DNA of 64,000 bases from Mya arenaria (taxonomy: Eukaryota; Mollusca; Bivalvia; Myida; Myidae): the NCBI RefSeq assembly GCF_026914265.1, contig NC_069124.1, forward strand, positions 8,644,213-8,708,212, read 5' to 3'. Within the stretch, counting starts at the first letter, position 1; every line of letters starts with the position of its first letter. This document shows, piece by piece, positions 1 through 14,493 of the stretch. A program made the position numbers and the translations under genes. The notes beneath the pieces are model-generated. The model worked only from the letters and a program-made list of their open reading frames with translations. It did no database searches and was not told the DNA's origin.

Positions 1-870
1 TCTGCGTTTTTCACAAAATAAAACTAACCAGACGGTTACCGGATTGTAGTTTTTGAATGGAAGTGAGATTACTTTTTCATTCCATTAAAGTCCTAGACTG
101 TATGGCAATACTTACTCTAGAAAGCCATTAACACCATTGAAATGAACCATACTAAGTCGTACAGTTTTGATGAATACAGACATGATAATTGCTAGTCATC
201 AAGTTTTGTTTCAACACATGCACATGCTAATAGAGACGAACGTGATATATCATACTATTAAGAAAGCATAAAGACTAATAAACCATTTCAAACACTTATA
301 AATAAATATATTTTATCCAAAGGTTGATGCTTGATAGATTGATGGATGTAATTGATGGATGAGAATTATATATAATGTGTATGGATCACAGCGTGTATGA
401 AAACAGTATTGCAAACACGAGAGATGGATACACATTCCGTTTGCTTAACAATTATTCTGTGACATATATGATACAAAGTGCTCAAGGTGAGCTATTGTGA
501 TCGGTCTATGTCCGGCATAGACCGTCCGTCTTCCGTTGTTCGGCGTCAACAATTGGTTATAATCATCTTCTTCTCCTAAACCGCAAATAATTATTATACA
601 CTTTAGAAGAAATTTAATTTCACAGATAATTTAAATACTTCAGACTTTTCCATTGAACTTCATGTATATTATTGTAACCTTCATGTAGATTATTCTAAGC
701 TACAATCTTACCGTCTGTGTGGATAGTGTTATTCACTTATATTTTTATAAAGAAAACAATTATTATTAACATTAGAAGGAATGTGATGTTGTCCTAGATG
801 GAAAAAGCGATACTATTAGTTGAAGGTGCTGAATGTGTTCTGATATTTGATTTTTAGAGCTTAAGGCAGT
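1..870. other. AT-rich intergenic DNA, no gene seen
   Basis: No open frame of note, no domain and no clear repeat. The sequence is AT-rich with many short A/T runs. It lies beyond the 3' end of the molybdo-flavoenzyme gene. Confidence 0.5.
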
Positions 871-899
871 TCATTTTATTGGATGGTGCACTGTTTGTT

Positions 900-1290
900 G
901 TTTATGTATCTATACCGAAAGTTCTTTCAGTGTGCAAGCAATTTAACATAGTTTTGTCAGTGTGCAGACAATTGCACAAAGTTCTGTCCGTGTGCAGGCA
1001 ATTGAGCAAAGTCCTGTCAATGTGCAGGCAATTGAAAAAGTCCTGTCAGTGTGCAGGTATCTGTACCAATTGCTGTCAGTGTGCAGTCAATTATCAAGTC
1101 CGGTCAGTGTGCATTCAACTGAACAAAGTCCTGTCAGTGTGTAGGTATGAGAATCAAATGATGTCAGTGTGCAGTCAATCATCAAGTCCTGTCAGTGTGC
1201 AGGCAACTGAACAAGATCCTGTCAGTGTGCAGTCAATCACCAAGTCCTGTCAGTGTGCAGGAAACTGTGTAAGTCCTGTCAGTGATTGTT
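900..1290 (+). repeat. Minisatellite, about 30-33 bp unit, about 12 copies
   Basis: Diverged tandem units of the form (a)agtcctgtcagtgtgcagg followed by a variable caattgaac-like spacer. Every unit keeps the core CTGTCAGTGTGCAG. Because units lack stops a 146-codon frame runs through it (repeating VLSVCRQL), but this follows from the repeat and there is no other coding sign. The CTGTCAGTG core is also the core of the 5-kb array at 46504-51490. Confidence 0.85.
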
Positions 1291-1299
1291 TGACCAGTA

Positions 1300-4200
1300 T
1301 GTTTTTCAATATTCTTTGAGAACAAGTATCAAGCTATATTGATAACAAAGGCTTAACTCTTTTACTCAGGTGAGCGATTTAGGGCCATCATGGCCCTCTT
1401 GTTTGTATATGCTATAGAGGCGATGAATTTAGAATATATTTTCAGCTCTGTTGAATGTTGATTGTAATTGCAATTTATCATTTCTTTTTAGATCACTCTG
1501 TGGGTAATTACTAATTACGCTTTGATAAGTTTAAACTTTCCTATAGTTTAAACTTGATATGGAAATTTGGTTTGGACTATTTCCATGCTTAATTCAGAAT
1601 ATACTTCATGTCAAAAATGTTAAGAGAGGTCATAACATATTCGGCCTTTAAAAGTCTAAAAGCAAGACAAAAATGTGACTGTTGGTGATCTAAATTTGTA
1701 AAGAATACATGTGTACATGCATATTTAATTGTCAAAGGTCTAAAACAGAACTCTGTGTATACCTGATTTAAGCAAAGCAGTTTAAAATATCAATTAATTG
1801 AAATTTAGATAATTTTGATCATTTGACATCATGTTTCTCAGATTCATTTGTCATTTCAAACACAAATTATTTTAAGTTTATTGAAAGCATCATTTAGATA
1901 ATTCTGTAATGAAAGCAGTATTTGTATTTGCCCTTAAAATCTAAACAACACATTTTTTTATAATTAACATTTTGCAACTTTTTGTGGGGGTTATGTTTTT
2001 GTAACAAACAAATAAGAATATATTCTGTATTCTCACTGAGATGTTTTGCAGATAATTTGCCAGAGCTGCTTGGCTACAAATTGTTCATGTACAATCAATA
2101 ATTTCTTCATTGTTTTTGGTTAGGGAGTTAATTATTATTAGTAGTAATTGAGCAAATGTTTTGCCATTTTTACCATCATATTTAAATGGATTTTTGCCCA
2201 TTCAATTCTAGTTAAATTATTTATTATTATATTATTACCCCTGATTGTAATATACTTCAGTGCAACATTATTGGTATGTGATCATTTTTATTTATTTTCT
2301 GTTTGTGACATATTTATTTTCTGTTTGTAACATATTCTTCAAATAACATTGTGCCATTTTGTGAACTTGATCTCAAATGCATAGTAGATTTTTTTAAGTT
2401 AAATAAGAAGAACAACTCCAAACTTCAATATAAAACATATAGTAATGCATTATATATAATGTATACAGTATAATTGTAGATGGCTGTGTATATACTAAAT
2501 AAAATGCTAACAGCAACAGAACTGCTTGTTATAATATTTAAAAAGTGTCATTAACGAAAAACGTTTCCCTTTTACTGCTGGTATGTTTAACTTAGTCATT
2601 AACTAAAATTTCCGGCAATAACACTTCAAGCCCGTAGAGGCCGCGCCTTACTTCATATTATTTGGGTGATAGTTTATTAACAACAAATTTAAAAATGAAT
2701 TCCAAAGGAGTTATAACGACTCAGGAATAATAATATGTGTTCTATTTATATTAACTGAACTTAATCTGTCCTATTCTGATCTAAACAGAGTTATCAGTTT
2801 AAACGCTGAAACTCATTTGCTGGGTAGATAGTTAAGGCAACCATTATCCTAGGAGTTGAGATTATATTCGGGCGCCTTTGTGGGTATGTTTAATTTCAAC
2901 CACGAGGTTTGCGTGTGACGCAGTTGATTCTTTTTAATTGTTAACGACATCATTCAGTAAAGAACGGTGCATTAAGTGAATAGCTTTGCTATTTATTCTC
3001 ACGGCAGAAAGTTTACGCATATACTTCTATTTACCATTCCGTCTTTGAGTTAATGTAAAAACGAAAACAACGAAAGCTCTTGAACATGGTACAAGATGCC
3101 AAAAACAACCATGCAAATGTTTAGCATTAGGTATATTAAAGCATATAAACTTTGTTTTAAAGTGATATTTTCGAAATATAAGTCAGAACTGTTTCGAAAT
3201 AATGTTTTGATAATCGAACGTACAATTCATGCCTTAATAATAATTTAATTATAATTTCTGTTGACATCATTTTACAAAGAAAACATTCTTGGAATTGTTC
3301 AAATAATTCGTTAAACATATTACTGGTAAAAACTAGGTCAAAAACAAAGGTATACAACTACGACGAAATAATTCCGTGTTAATTTACAAATATCTCTAAT
3401 GAATGCAGATTCCTTTATAGTGTATACCATTGCTATCCTTTGATACGGGCACCGGACATCGAATGTCAACACCATCAAAAAATCATCTGTTCAGCTTTTG
3501 TTGTTTCATACCCAAGACGTTGGCAGTCTTAAACCAGTTACATTACCTGACTTTCATTTTAGGGCATTCGATGCCTTCCCTGTTCATACATGTGAAATTT
3601 TTCTCAATGTATTTTTAAAAACTACATGTTTTCCTCAACGACCTTTTGTTTGTCTGAATTTGTTGAATTGCCCATAGGCGAATGAGGAAAATATTAAACA
3701 TAACACGTTTAAGTCTGAAGGAGTCGGCTCAAAGAGTGAGTCAAACATTTAGACGACTGCTTTGAATAAATTCGGGATTCTCAGAACAATTAGACACATA
3801 CAAATACTACTTAGAGATGAGGTTAGACATTGACAGTATCCAAAAGATTGGCAAACTAAAGACTTACATTTAAAAATCGCTACATAAGATTTAAGCCGTT
3901 CAATATTTAAGAGGATAAATGTTCACATATTTTAAATCTATCATATCACTGGTATATGGAAACGTAATAAAGCTTCTTTTTTATTACAGAAGTGCCTTAT
4001 TGTATGCAACCTTTTTCTAAGTTACTTCTAGTCGTATTAAGTACGCTGACATATAGTTCATAACACCCTGTATGAACACAGAAATGTGCTGTACTAAATA
4101 ATATACACTGATTATGTGCCATTACAACATCATAATATGTTCGCCTGAGTGGTGACCGTGTTTCGTGAGCAAATTGCCATGTAAACGCTATTTATTAGCA

Positions 4201-6809
4201 ATCATACCACCCTCTTTTACCCTATGCATACTACTGTAGAATCGTAGGATTAAAAGGGCCTATCTGACATTTTGACCAAAATTGAGATTTTTGCATATTT
4301 CCCTCTCATTTAATGAGGTGCTTCTCCTGTTAATTCTGCTGACTGTGTTTGTATGCATGTGTGCGCCCAGATGGGCTCGGGCCGTTACGGTTTACGAGCT
4401 TGTCGAGTGTCAAGAAAGCCCACTTTATGTGTATATACAGGAATGTCGGTACGCTTGTTTTCGCACATACGGATACCTGGGAGACACGGTATGCAATTTT
4501 GATTTGACATAGGATGTAATTATTTCATCAGTTTTCAGCGTCCGCGCTTCCGGCATGTGTATTTATATGAATTTTGATGCATATCTGTCTGACCATGTGC
4601 GAACCCGCGAGGGCTCGGACCATTAACATTCGCGAGAAGTGTCGAGTGTCAAGGCTAGGCAACATTTCTTAGGTAGACCGGACCGCTTCCGTCCAAGTGC
4701 TTGGTTGAATGTAGAGGGTATTCAAACTTAGAGCTTTTATATAATATGGCCACCTGTTCTGCTCGTCAGCTGTATACTCTATAAATATATATCGAGGGAC
4801 ATTTGCGCAGAAATTACGGTTCCCGATCTGTTCCGTTTGTGTCATGAGTCGAGTATGTAAAAGCAACAAGCCTATCAAAGCGCTCGCAGTGCCACTTTAG
4901 GCGATTTCTTTGAGGGACCTAACTACGTCATAGAAATGTAATATACGATAACATATCATGTCGAAAGCCTATGATGGGTACGTGTTCACAACAAACACCT
5001 TACGTGGCGCTCATATAGTCATTTGTAAGCGCTTCGTGAAAATGACCGAATTACGATGTGTGACCCATTACACAAACAAATCCGCCCCAAAGTAAATCTC
5101 ATACTAAGACGTTCGTACCTGAATAAAAATACAATTATTCCTTGGAGATCATAAAGACAATTTTGGCCGCTAATTGCACATCAACAATTAGCAGTCCCAT
5201 GCCAAACGTGTGTTTTTTCGTAGTTAATCTGACCTTCGATGCGAACATAACCGACCAAAGCCGATATCAAACTTGAACATTTCCTACCATGAGTACGAGA
5301 AAACAACATTCGCCCTACGGTGCGCTGATAAAGAAATAAATCACGACCCAGCTTTGTATTATACAATATTTTCTAAACTAACGCAGACCCCCTAGATGAT
5401 AACATGTTTACTCAAACTATTTTGGACATTAATGTAACTGTGATTGTAATACAGACAGATACTAAACCAACGCTTACATCAATTTTATAATGAAGCCCTC
5501 TTTTAAAAATTGCTTTAAAATGCTTCTTCTGTGGTTATTTCTCGTTTTGGTTCAGATATAAAATTCGTTTGCAGTCACCGGTTGTCAGAGTCATCTCCTT
5601 CACGCCTAATGCTATATATGCGTAAAGAAACCTTGTTCAAACATTTATGCGCATGCGGGCTCGCGGAAAACCCTGGACGGGTTCGATTTTCGTGTTGGGT
5701 CAGGTTTCAAGGTTAGGCAAATTTTGTTTAAACTGGGGCATGATTAGATGGCCTGTTTCAGCAATTTCAGCAACGGTATAAATATATGTATAGGCTCGAA
5801 GGAGCCTCGACAACCAATATACTATTATCCCCATTCTCTAAGCACTTTGATTTCAGAACAGTCGCGAAAACTTAGATTGGAAGGAGTTGGCATTGACATC
5901 AGCGATTACCGTACATCAATTTCAACAGCATTTATAGGCATTCGTTGCTTATTTACACTTTAATCCACTTCAATATTGCTTATCACGTGCCTTAATGTTC
6001 ATAAGATTAAAGAGTATTAGATATGTCCATTACAACTCAATGTCAAATTCGTAAACAAATATAAAACACTGAAATCTCCATTAAAGTTCGATCACATCCC
6101 GGGACCCAAACTTCCACAATTTGACGGAGTTTGAGTTTCAGTTTTACTGAATAATGATCATTCGATTTTGACTTTTGACAACACACACTCACTTCGGACA
6201 TTCGTGTAGTACCTAAAGACTGAGGGTTCCTCCCGTCTAACAAGTGTTTATCTAGAAAGTAATGTAACTCTGTACGTTAACATAACAATGATACATTTAA
6301 CGCACCAATCGCTCAGAATGCCGAGTCATTAATTGTTGGCACTAACTACAAATGCTCCTGTAAAGTCCCAGCTAAAGTCCGTCGGAGATTTACCTTAACT
6401 GTTTAAGACATAAATGTAACAGTAACACAGAGAGGTACTTCTTCAAAGCTTGTGGCAAAATACAGTAGGTTTTAAAATTTGCTATTTCTTTGGATATTAT
6501 ATATTTGAAATATTTAAGCACATTTTTATTCCGATTGAATAATTATATATTATCATTGTTGAAATTATTTCGAAATTCTAAGAGCGTAATCGTATGTGTT
6601 AAGACAATGAGGAGGTATGCTCATATTCAGTTTATCATTGCTTTGATTTGCTAGATAAAAACATATAATCACAGTTAATATCATGCTTAATTATTTTACA
6701 TGATATTAAGCATGGGGAAATCGTTTATACTGTCAGTTTATCACGGTGTGCATTAACATTCATACTAACAACGAGCTGTTTAAAATAAAATTTCGTAACT
6801 TTAAACATT
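1300..6809. other. Intergenic DNA downstream of the XDH-like gene
   Basis: No supported gene. Three related stretches (about 4330-4430, 4590-4670 and 5640-5730) share a pattern of a GGGCTCG-like core followed by GTCGAGTGTCAAG or TTTCAAGGTTAGGC, and look like diverged copies of one short repeat. On the minus strand a possible polyadenylation hexamer AATAAA lies at 6530-6525, about 280 bases past the stop codon at 6810; this is only a motif match. Elsewhere nothing is seen. Confidence 0.4.
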
Positions 6810-9800
6810 TTATCTAATCTGCTCCCCACAAAGTTCCGCTATTCGCTGCACAGTGGAAGGGGAATCCATCCGGAAATAGCCAACTTGACCATTTTGTGCG
6901 CGCGCAGCTTCAACCGCGTGCTTAATTGCAGCGATCACCGACATGGATAGGATCAATGGAGGCTCTCCAACACTCTGAAAATGTATAAAAACGAAACTTG
7001 ACGATTTCAATGTAATGTTTTGCGATGATTTTGAGAATAATTGTATATTTCCTGAACAATTACAAGGCATAGTAAATGTCCGTTTATCGGTTTCCATATA
7101 AGAAAGGTACAATCATGTTTTTCATATGGTATACTATTATACCATTGCTATAGTAAACGTGTTTAATCGCATAGAACCTTACCCTTTAATATCTGGGTTT
7201 GCTTTAGGGGACATACCTTGGATGAGTAGATAGTAGTCTTGATATCTGGGTTTTTCATGAGGGTGACATTGAATGTCCGAGGCGTACTTGTGACGCTAGG
7301 GATCTTGTAGAGAAGTTGGCCACAATGCATATTCTTCCCGTCCACATTAACACGCATGTCCTCACTTGTTACCATACCAATACCCTGATAAACAGGTACA
7401 TATTTGGTGTGTATATATTTTATTTTTTTACAGTAGTTAGAACCTATAGGTTATAGTCAATAAAATCAATAAATACACTTGTATAACAATCATAATTTTG
7501 AGAAATCAACCTTTAACTACTTAACTAAATATTGCATTTATGGAAATTATTAATTACTGATATCAAGATTTTAACCGTGTATTCAATAGCTGAAATCGCA
7601 AAGATGTTCAATGATTGGTGAGTGCTAAAATATTTACGTTGATCAACTATCCTCTCATAAGGTAGAAGTACCCTTTTTATCTGCACCTTTCTTTCAAATT
7701 AAACTCGGTATCCTTCATAAGAACCATTGTTTTCGACATTTATTAACCATTTTGGTATATTAAAACAATTGTAGTAACTCTTATTTGGGAGTAAGAGTGC
7801 ATCATTTGGGGAAAAAAGGCCGATATAACCTTCCAGTACTCCAAGATAATTAGATAACCACTAGGCTCTAAATACACAACGGATTATGCTTACATAATAT
7901 TATGTGTATTTAGACACTAGATAGAGCGTTTACAATGGGTTATGTTCTACCCTTTATATGCGTAGTACCTGCACAAAAGCGCCTTCTATCTGCCCGATGT
8001 CCACGGCGGGATTTACGCTTGTTCCCAGGTCTACGAATATGTCGCTACGAACCACCTGTTATAGCAAATGGAAATGTTTTAAACTTTAAGATAAAACCCT
8101 AAAAATATAAAAACAGATAAGCTCTGCCTAATTTTAAGAGCCGTCCGACTGCAATTAGCACCAAGCGGGAATGTTTAAGATAGCCACATCGATATGACCA
8201 AGGTTTGCCGATAATTTGCCTCTATATTTATGAATGTGACGTTACGTTTTATGCGCATCGTGCACTTTAATGTGTCCGATACATATACAAATAAGACTTC
8301 GGGGTGCGTGGTGACCCCATAATTTTAGGGTATCATTTAAAAGGGTTTTATGCGCAGAATAGGCATATACTAATCTTAACCCAAAATATGATAAAAAAGC
8401 AAGCATATTGGCCTTGAAAATTTGCAGAAATACGTCATTTATGTCCGATTTAAGATTTAATAAAAGCAAATATACAAACTTTAAGAACTGAGTATAAGGA
8501 TGCAAAGTCAAGTATTTACAGTTGTTAGTAGTCAGCAAGCTTTCTATTGATTCCAGATTTATCTGAGGTAACAAGGCATTAAAATGATAAACATTTTCAA
8601 TTAAGCTATCAGAGAACTATTTCATTTGTTGTTCAGGCGCTTTAATTGCCATTAATAGGCATGGGGGGTTACCTGGTTTTCTCCTGTGAGGACGTCTATT
8701 TCAACCTCGGTACAAGCGGTCCCGTACGTAAAATAGTCCTGCTTGTTTCCGGTCTTCCTTGTTATGTTGAAGCTCTCTTTTTTGTCAACCCTTTCAACGA
8801 CATTCCCATAATCATATTTCAATCGGGAAATCCAAAAGTAAAACTATAAGCGCCGCAATGCGACGAAACCAGATTTTTGTTATGGGCAATCAGAAATTAT
8901 AGCCAATTAATTTGTTGTATGACTTTATCTTTACTTTTATCAAAAAGAGACGTAACTGAAAATTACTGTTGGCGGAAACCATTTTTCTATTTTTAGTAAT
9001 AGTGACCTTGACCTTAGCCCCTCCCCACTCAAAAGCAATTCCAAGCTAGCTCTTCACATAAGCTACCTACACACTAAGTTTCATCAATATCTATCAATGC
9101 TAACTTATGTTATTGGGCAGAAACCATTTTTTTAATTTTAGTAACAGGCGACCTTGACCTTAGCCTCACCCCCCTCAAAAGCAATCCCAAGCTAGCTCTG
9201 TACATAAGCTACCTACATGCCAAGTTTCATCAATATCGGTCAATGCTAACTAAAGTTATTGGACAGAAACCATTTTTCTATTTTAAGTAATAGTGACCTT
9301 GACCATTTTTCTATTTTAAGTAAAAGTGACCTTGACCTTAGCCCCTCCCCACTCAAAAGCAATCCCAAGCTAGCTCTTCACATAAGCAACTTACACACCA
9401 AGTTTCATCAAAATCGGTCAATGCTAACTAAAGTTATTGGGCAGAAACCATTTTTCTATTTTAAGTAACAGTGACCTTGACCTTAGCCCCTTTCCCCTCA
9501 ATAGCAATCCCAAGCTAGCTCTTCACATAGGCTACCTACACACCAACTTTCGTCAATATCTATCAATCCTAACTAAAGTTATTGGGCAGAAACCATTTTT
9601 CTATTTTTAGTAACAGGCGACCTTGACCTTAGCCTCACCCCCCTCAAAAGCTAGCTCTTCACATAAGCTACCTACACACCAAGTGTCATCAATATCTGTC
9701 AATGCTAACTAAAGTTATTGGGCAGAAACCATTTTTCTATTTTAAGTAACAGTGACCTTGACCATTTTTCTATTTTAAGTAATAGTGACCTTGACCCAAG

Positions 9801-12800
9801 CCCCTCCCCACTCAAAAGCAATCCCAAGCTAGCTCTTCACATAAGCAACTTACACACCAAGTTTCGTCAATATCTATCAATCCTAACTAATGTTATTGGG
9901 CAGAAACCATTTTTCTATTTTTAGTAACAGTGACCTTGTCTTTAGCCCCACCCCGCTCAAAAGCAATCCCAAGCTATCTCTTCCCATTAGCTACCTACAC
10001 ACTAAGTTTCGTCAATATCTGTCAATGCTAACTAAAGTTATTGGGCAGAAACCATTTTTCTATTTTAAGTAACAGTGACCTTGACCATTTTTCTTTTTTA
10101 AGTAATAGTGACCTTGACCCAAGCCTCTCCCCACTCAAAAGCAATTCCAAGCTAGCTCTTCACATAAGCAACTTACACACCAAGTTTCGTCAATATCTAT
10201 CAATCCTAACTAATGTTATTGGGCTGAAACCATTTTTCTATTTTTAGTTACAGTGACCTTGTCTTTAGCCCCACCCCGCTCAAAAGCAATCCCAAGCTAT
10301 CTCTTCCCATTAGCTACCTACACACCAAGTTTCACCAATATCTATCAATGCTAACTAAAGTTATTGAACAGAAACCAATGTTTGACGCCCGCCCGCCCGT
10401 CCGCCCAACGACAACCTCATTCTAATAACCCGGTTTTCGTTGAAAACCTGGTTAACTAGGAGAGCAAGATTGGTTAACATTTTTTCTAGAAAGTGAGATA
10501 CAATTTTACAAACATGCACGAAATTGCACAAACTTTATTTCAATTGTCTATTTGATAGGGTATCATTATATTTACATTGTCAACAGTCATCAAGAAAAAA
10601 ACAGGTCATACACCGACTTTGTAAGCGACAGGTTTCTTAATTAGTTAAGAATATTTATTTACATGTTAAATCCGGTAGCTGATAATGGCACCCTCTTCAC
10701 AAAGGCTGCTTGTATCTAGAAAGGATCCATATTGTGCAAATAAATATAATAAAACCAACAATGTTAACTTTTTGTGATCGAGGATAGGACGCTAGGAATA
10801 TTTTGTATCCTTTTCCGGCTGTTGAAGTAAATTGGCATGTAACGCAATATTTACTCTGAAATGTAAAAGAAATAAATCAAGTCATAGCGTTGTTATCTCA
10901 CTCGATGAATGCTGAACATCTCTTCGAAACGAACAGACGATATAATACATTTAAAAAAATGCGACCATTCCGGCCCTTTTATTCAGCAACATTATTATTT
11001 TCATTGACTTGATTTTACAACTGGAAAATAGTTTATAATAAATTATTATTGCATTAACTCCCTTCAAGTCTCAGAACTCCCCAAAAATCGAATAGCCTAC
11101 AAATTACACCTGAACATAGTGTGCTTAGCTTGGTCTTGTAACAATGGAGTTGATATTTTTGTGAAACTGAAACCTCGAATTGTACAACAAAGAGGTAATC
11201 TACTCGTTTAAGTAACACTAACCAGTTTCTCCCACGGAGCGTCCGTCATCGTCTCACGTACCGGCTTCAACCGTTCGATCAGGGTCTCACAAGCGATCTG
11301 CAACAAATTAACAAAATTTGAATAATTCTTTTACAACAATTAAAATATTATTCTCGCGATTGCTACCCTAAATACGTACTTGTTTAAATCCAAATAAACT
11401 ATTCTAGTCATGTTAAAGGTATATATGAAGCGTAACTAATGAAATTATACCGATGCCCTTATTGACAGATTAAACAGCCGAATTATTCAGTTATAATTCG
11501 TTTGTACTGCAGTAGGCAGTTAGATTTTGGTTGGGTCAAATCTTTCCAAAATGTTCACCGAGTTTTCAATTTTTATTCAAAAGTAACACCACTATTCAAT
11601 CATATCACTTAAATCAGTCAACTAGTTAAAGTCCAATGTGACAAGAGTCAAATTAATAATAATTATTGGAAATGGATACCATAAATAATTCTTAACAAAA
11701 GTAAGAAGAAAGTAAGTAAAAGGACAAACGCTGAAAACAAACTCTGGGACATTGCTACTTATTGTTTTTCCGTGGTCCGTTAAAATCCAAAAATACATAT
11801 TTGCAACACCATTGATTCGAATATTATCAATTAAGGCGTGGCGGAAGATATTAAATATCAAGAAATTTGGCGTCAATAATAAGGTATCCAATGTACAATT
11901 ATTTGGTTTTATATTATAGTGGTTCCATTTGAAAGATGTTAATGTGTAGAACAATTACTAAATATCAAAGTGTTTCCATGATAATTATAACGGATAAGAT
12001 AATTTATTTAAAACCGCAACTGCAATCAAGTGTTTTATCGATCATTTAGTTATTATAATAACATATTATGAAACAGGAAGGTACCCTTTTAAAGAATACT
12101 GAAATAATATTGGGACACCAGTTATTAAAATTTACCATTTTCGTCGATGACTTGGTGAAATGACAAGCTATATTGTAATCGGATACCTTATAATGTAAGC
12201 CGTTACACAACCAACCTTCACGGCAGGTCCGTAGAGGTCAAAACCCATGCTTCCAACAGTTGCCATGGTGTTTGGGACCTCGCGGGTTGACGTCTCCCAC
12301 GTGTAGATCTTCTCTTCCGGGATACCAAGTGCACGAGAGGCGACCTAAATAATTGAGACCTAATAGATAAACTCGTAGACTAGAGACAATAATTCATGCA
12401 TCAATGTATTGAAGGTTTTAGGCTTGAAATTTTATTTTTCGAAAATTTGTGCATTGAATTACTTTCTTTTAAATTGATGTCATATTCCAATGAGCGTTGT
12501 ATAAACAGTCGAACCCCGTTGGCTCGAACTCCGTTGGGCCGACGAATAATCTCGAGCCTCAGGAAAGTCGATCCAAGCGGGAATGCTTAACTTCAGTAGA
12601 AAAAAAATCAGTATTTTCCATCCAGTTCCAGCAAACGAGATAATCGAGCCAAGCGAGCTCGAGCCAACGGGGTTCCATTGAATATGGGAAACATTTCGTG
12701 TGCTTAAAAACGCTTCTGACAGATCATTAAACACTTAATTTGCCTGGTGAGTTATGGTTTTATGCCTGACCTGTATGCATTTCGTATTCAGGCCCTGTCC

Positions 12801-14493
12801 CATTTCGATTCCTCCGTGCTCCACCAAAACGCTTCCATCAAGGTAAATATTCACCAGAGCCGCACCCTATAAAGACGCTCAAATAAGTACGTCGCGTTTC
12901 TCCAGTGAATACTGCTGATGTATATATCCTTGAAAAATATGTTAATGTACTACATTTAATTAATGTTCTTTGAGTGGTCAAAACTTAAATGCGAACGGAG
13001 AAATGTATTATTGATATAGAATAAAGATCTTTCTACATAAACATTGATACATTCCAACATTAGTTTTGTAAAGATACATTTACGAGACGTACATATCGAA
13101 GAAATTGATTTTTGGTCTGATCAAAAAACTTTTTTGTCCACTAGTCTACCTGATTGAAGAATTGAATGCCGTGCCCGACGCCGTATTTGGACGCAGTCAT
13201 GGCGATCCCCCGCTTCTTCCATTTGTTTTGCCTGCATGTCACACCCCGACAGTTCAATTAATGTAGAAACAGGCACACAACCATCAATCAGTAAGAAGCG
13301 TTGCCATGTTAACAAATATTATTGTCGTATAACGATACATATCCAGGTGTCAGAATGCACAATCATGATAGGACAGATAGGCAGCAAGGTAGAATGACAT
13401 GGAACTACATGCAATACCAGTTATAACGATGCTGTGTTGACTTTTATACCGTTTCTAACATCAGCCCTAAAAGCTATTTGTTAAGGGTTTACCCAAATTC
13501 AGTTAACAGAGAACGAACATAACAGTCAGATACAAGCGCTATTTTGAAAATTGAACTTGAATCAAAATCCTTCAATAAAAGTTTTTAGCTTTCAGTGAAG
13601 ATTGCATTTGCATATTCTAACATGTGATTAACATAGAAGGCTTACTTGTTGAACTCTTCAACTTTCTTGAGCCTTTGTTCATACTGGCTGCCCTGGTGGC
13701 ATTGACGCCAGAGTGACGTTAACGTGACGTTCTTCATGAGCGTCCCACACGGCGTCACGTCTCCGTCCTTGTACAGGTTTCGTTCCCGAATCTTCAACAA
13801 TGATGCAAAAATATATGTACATAAGTAGTATGCCAGAGTGTTTGTGCTGTAATATGAATGCACATTTACAGGAACACATAGCGGTCGCGATACCATTGAA
13901 AGCTACTGTTCATGACGATGAAATGTGCAATTGCTAAATAAAAATACTTCTGTTCTTTTCCAAAGAATGGTACAAATGGCCATCAACACCCGTCGCAAGT
14001 CCTGTGTGTTCTTAGAGTTACTGGTTTTACGTGAAGCAGTGGCAATGTAGCGTGGCCAAACAATCTGACTTCAGTCCACGATCTTACTGACGGAGCTAGT
14101 ATTTAGGATATGATTGTAATCAGCTTGCGTTGACAAATGATATCAAATGATGCTCATTAGAAGATTAAATCTTATGATTTCTATGATACTCTCCTTTTTT
14201 GTCATTATGTCCTTTCAAAATACTTAGGACGTACAAAGGCTTAGTCACATATCTTGGAAACTCTCCTTTTCCTAACCCATACACCTTTACTTTAGACCTA
14301 CCACTTCCGCCGTGAGACCGGTTAAAGCTGCGACCCTCGAAACGATGTCCTCCATAACAAGGACGCCCTGCGGATGGCCAAACCCCCGGAAGGCGGTGTT
14401 GGAGGCTGTGTTGGTCCTACATGCACGCCCAACCACTCGCAGAGCACGCACCTTGTAGCCGGACTCAAATGACGTCACCGCGTTCTCAATGAT
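6810..14493 (-). CDS. Exons 24-34: C-terminal Moco domain (residues 845-1280)
   Basis: Exon 24 starts IIENAV, where the Asn (residue 848) occupies the place of the substrate-binding Arg880 of bovine XDH, and continues to [13 protein letters not shown] with Phe882 equal to Phe914. Exon 26 ([13 protein letters not shown]) has His977 in place of Phe1009. Exon 27 carries [13 protein letters not shown], a Moco-binding block. Exon 28 ends [16 protein letters not shown]. Exon 32 has [17 protein letters not shown]. Exon 34 begins SVGEPPL, whose Glu1230 equals the catalytic Glu1261, followed by [12 protein letters not shown] and the terminal helix. Stop TAA at 6810-6812. Confidence 0.95.

Noticed and set aside
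900..1290. Possible CRISPR-like array (regular core with variable spacers)
   Set aside because: Spacers are themselves related to one another, no cas genes, and the context is eukaryotic with introns.
4282..4512. 76-codon frame with hydrophobic start and several Cys
   Set aside because: It begins at TTG, has no ATG before the hydrophobic part and overlaps a diverged repeat.
8673..8843. First choice of exon 31 start at 8843 as the main form
   Set aside because: It left about 17 family residues missing; the micro-exon at 10663-10715 and acceptor 8791 restore them with correct phase, so 8843 is kept only as a possible alternative.
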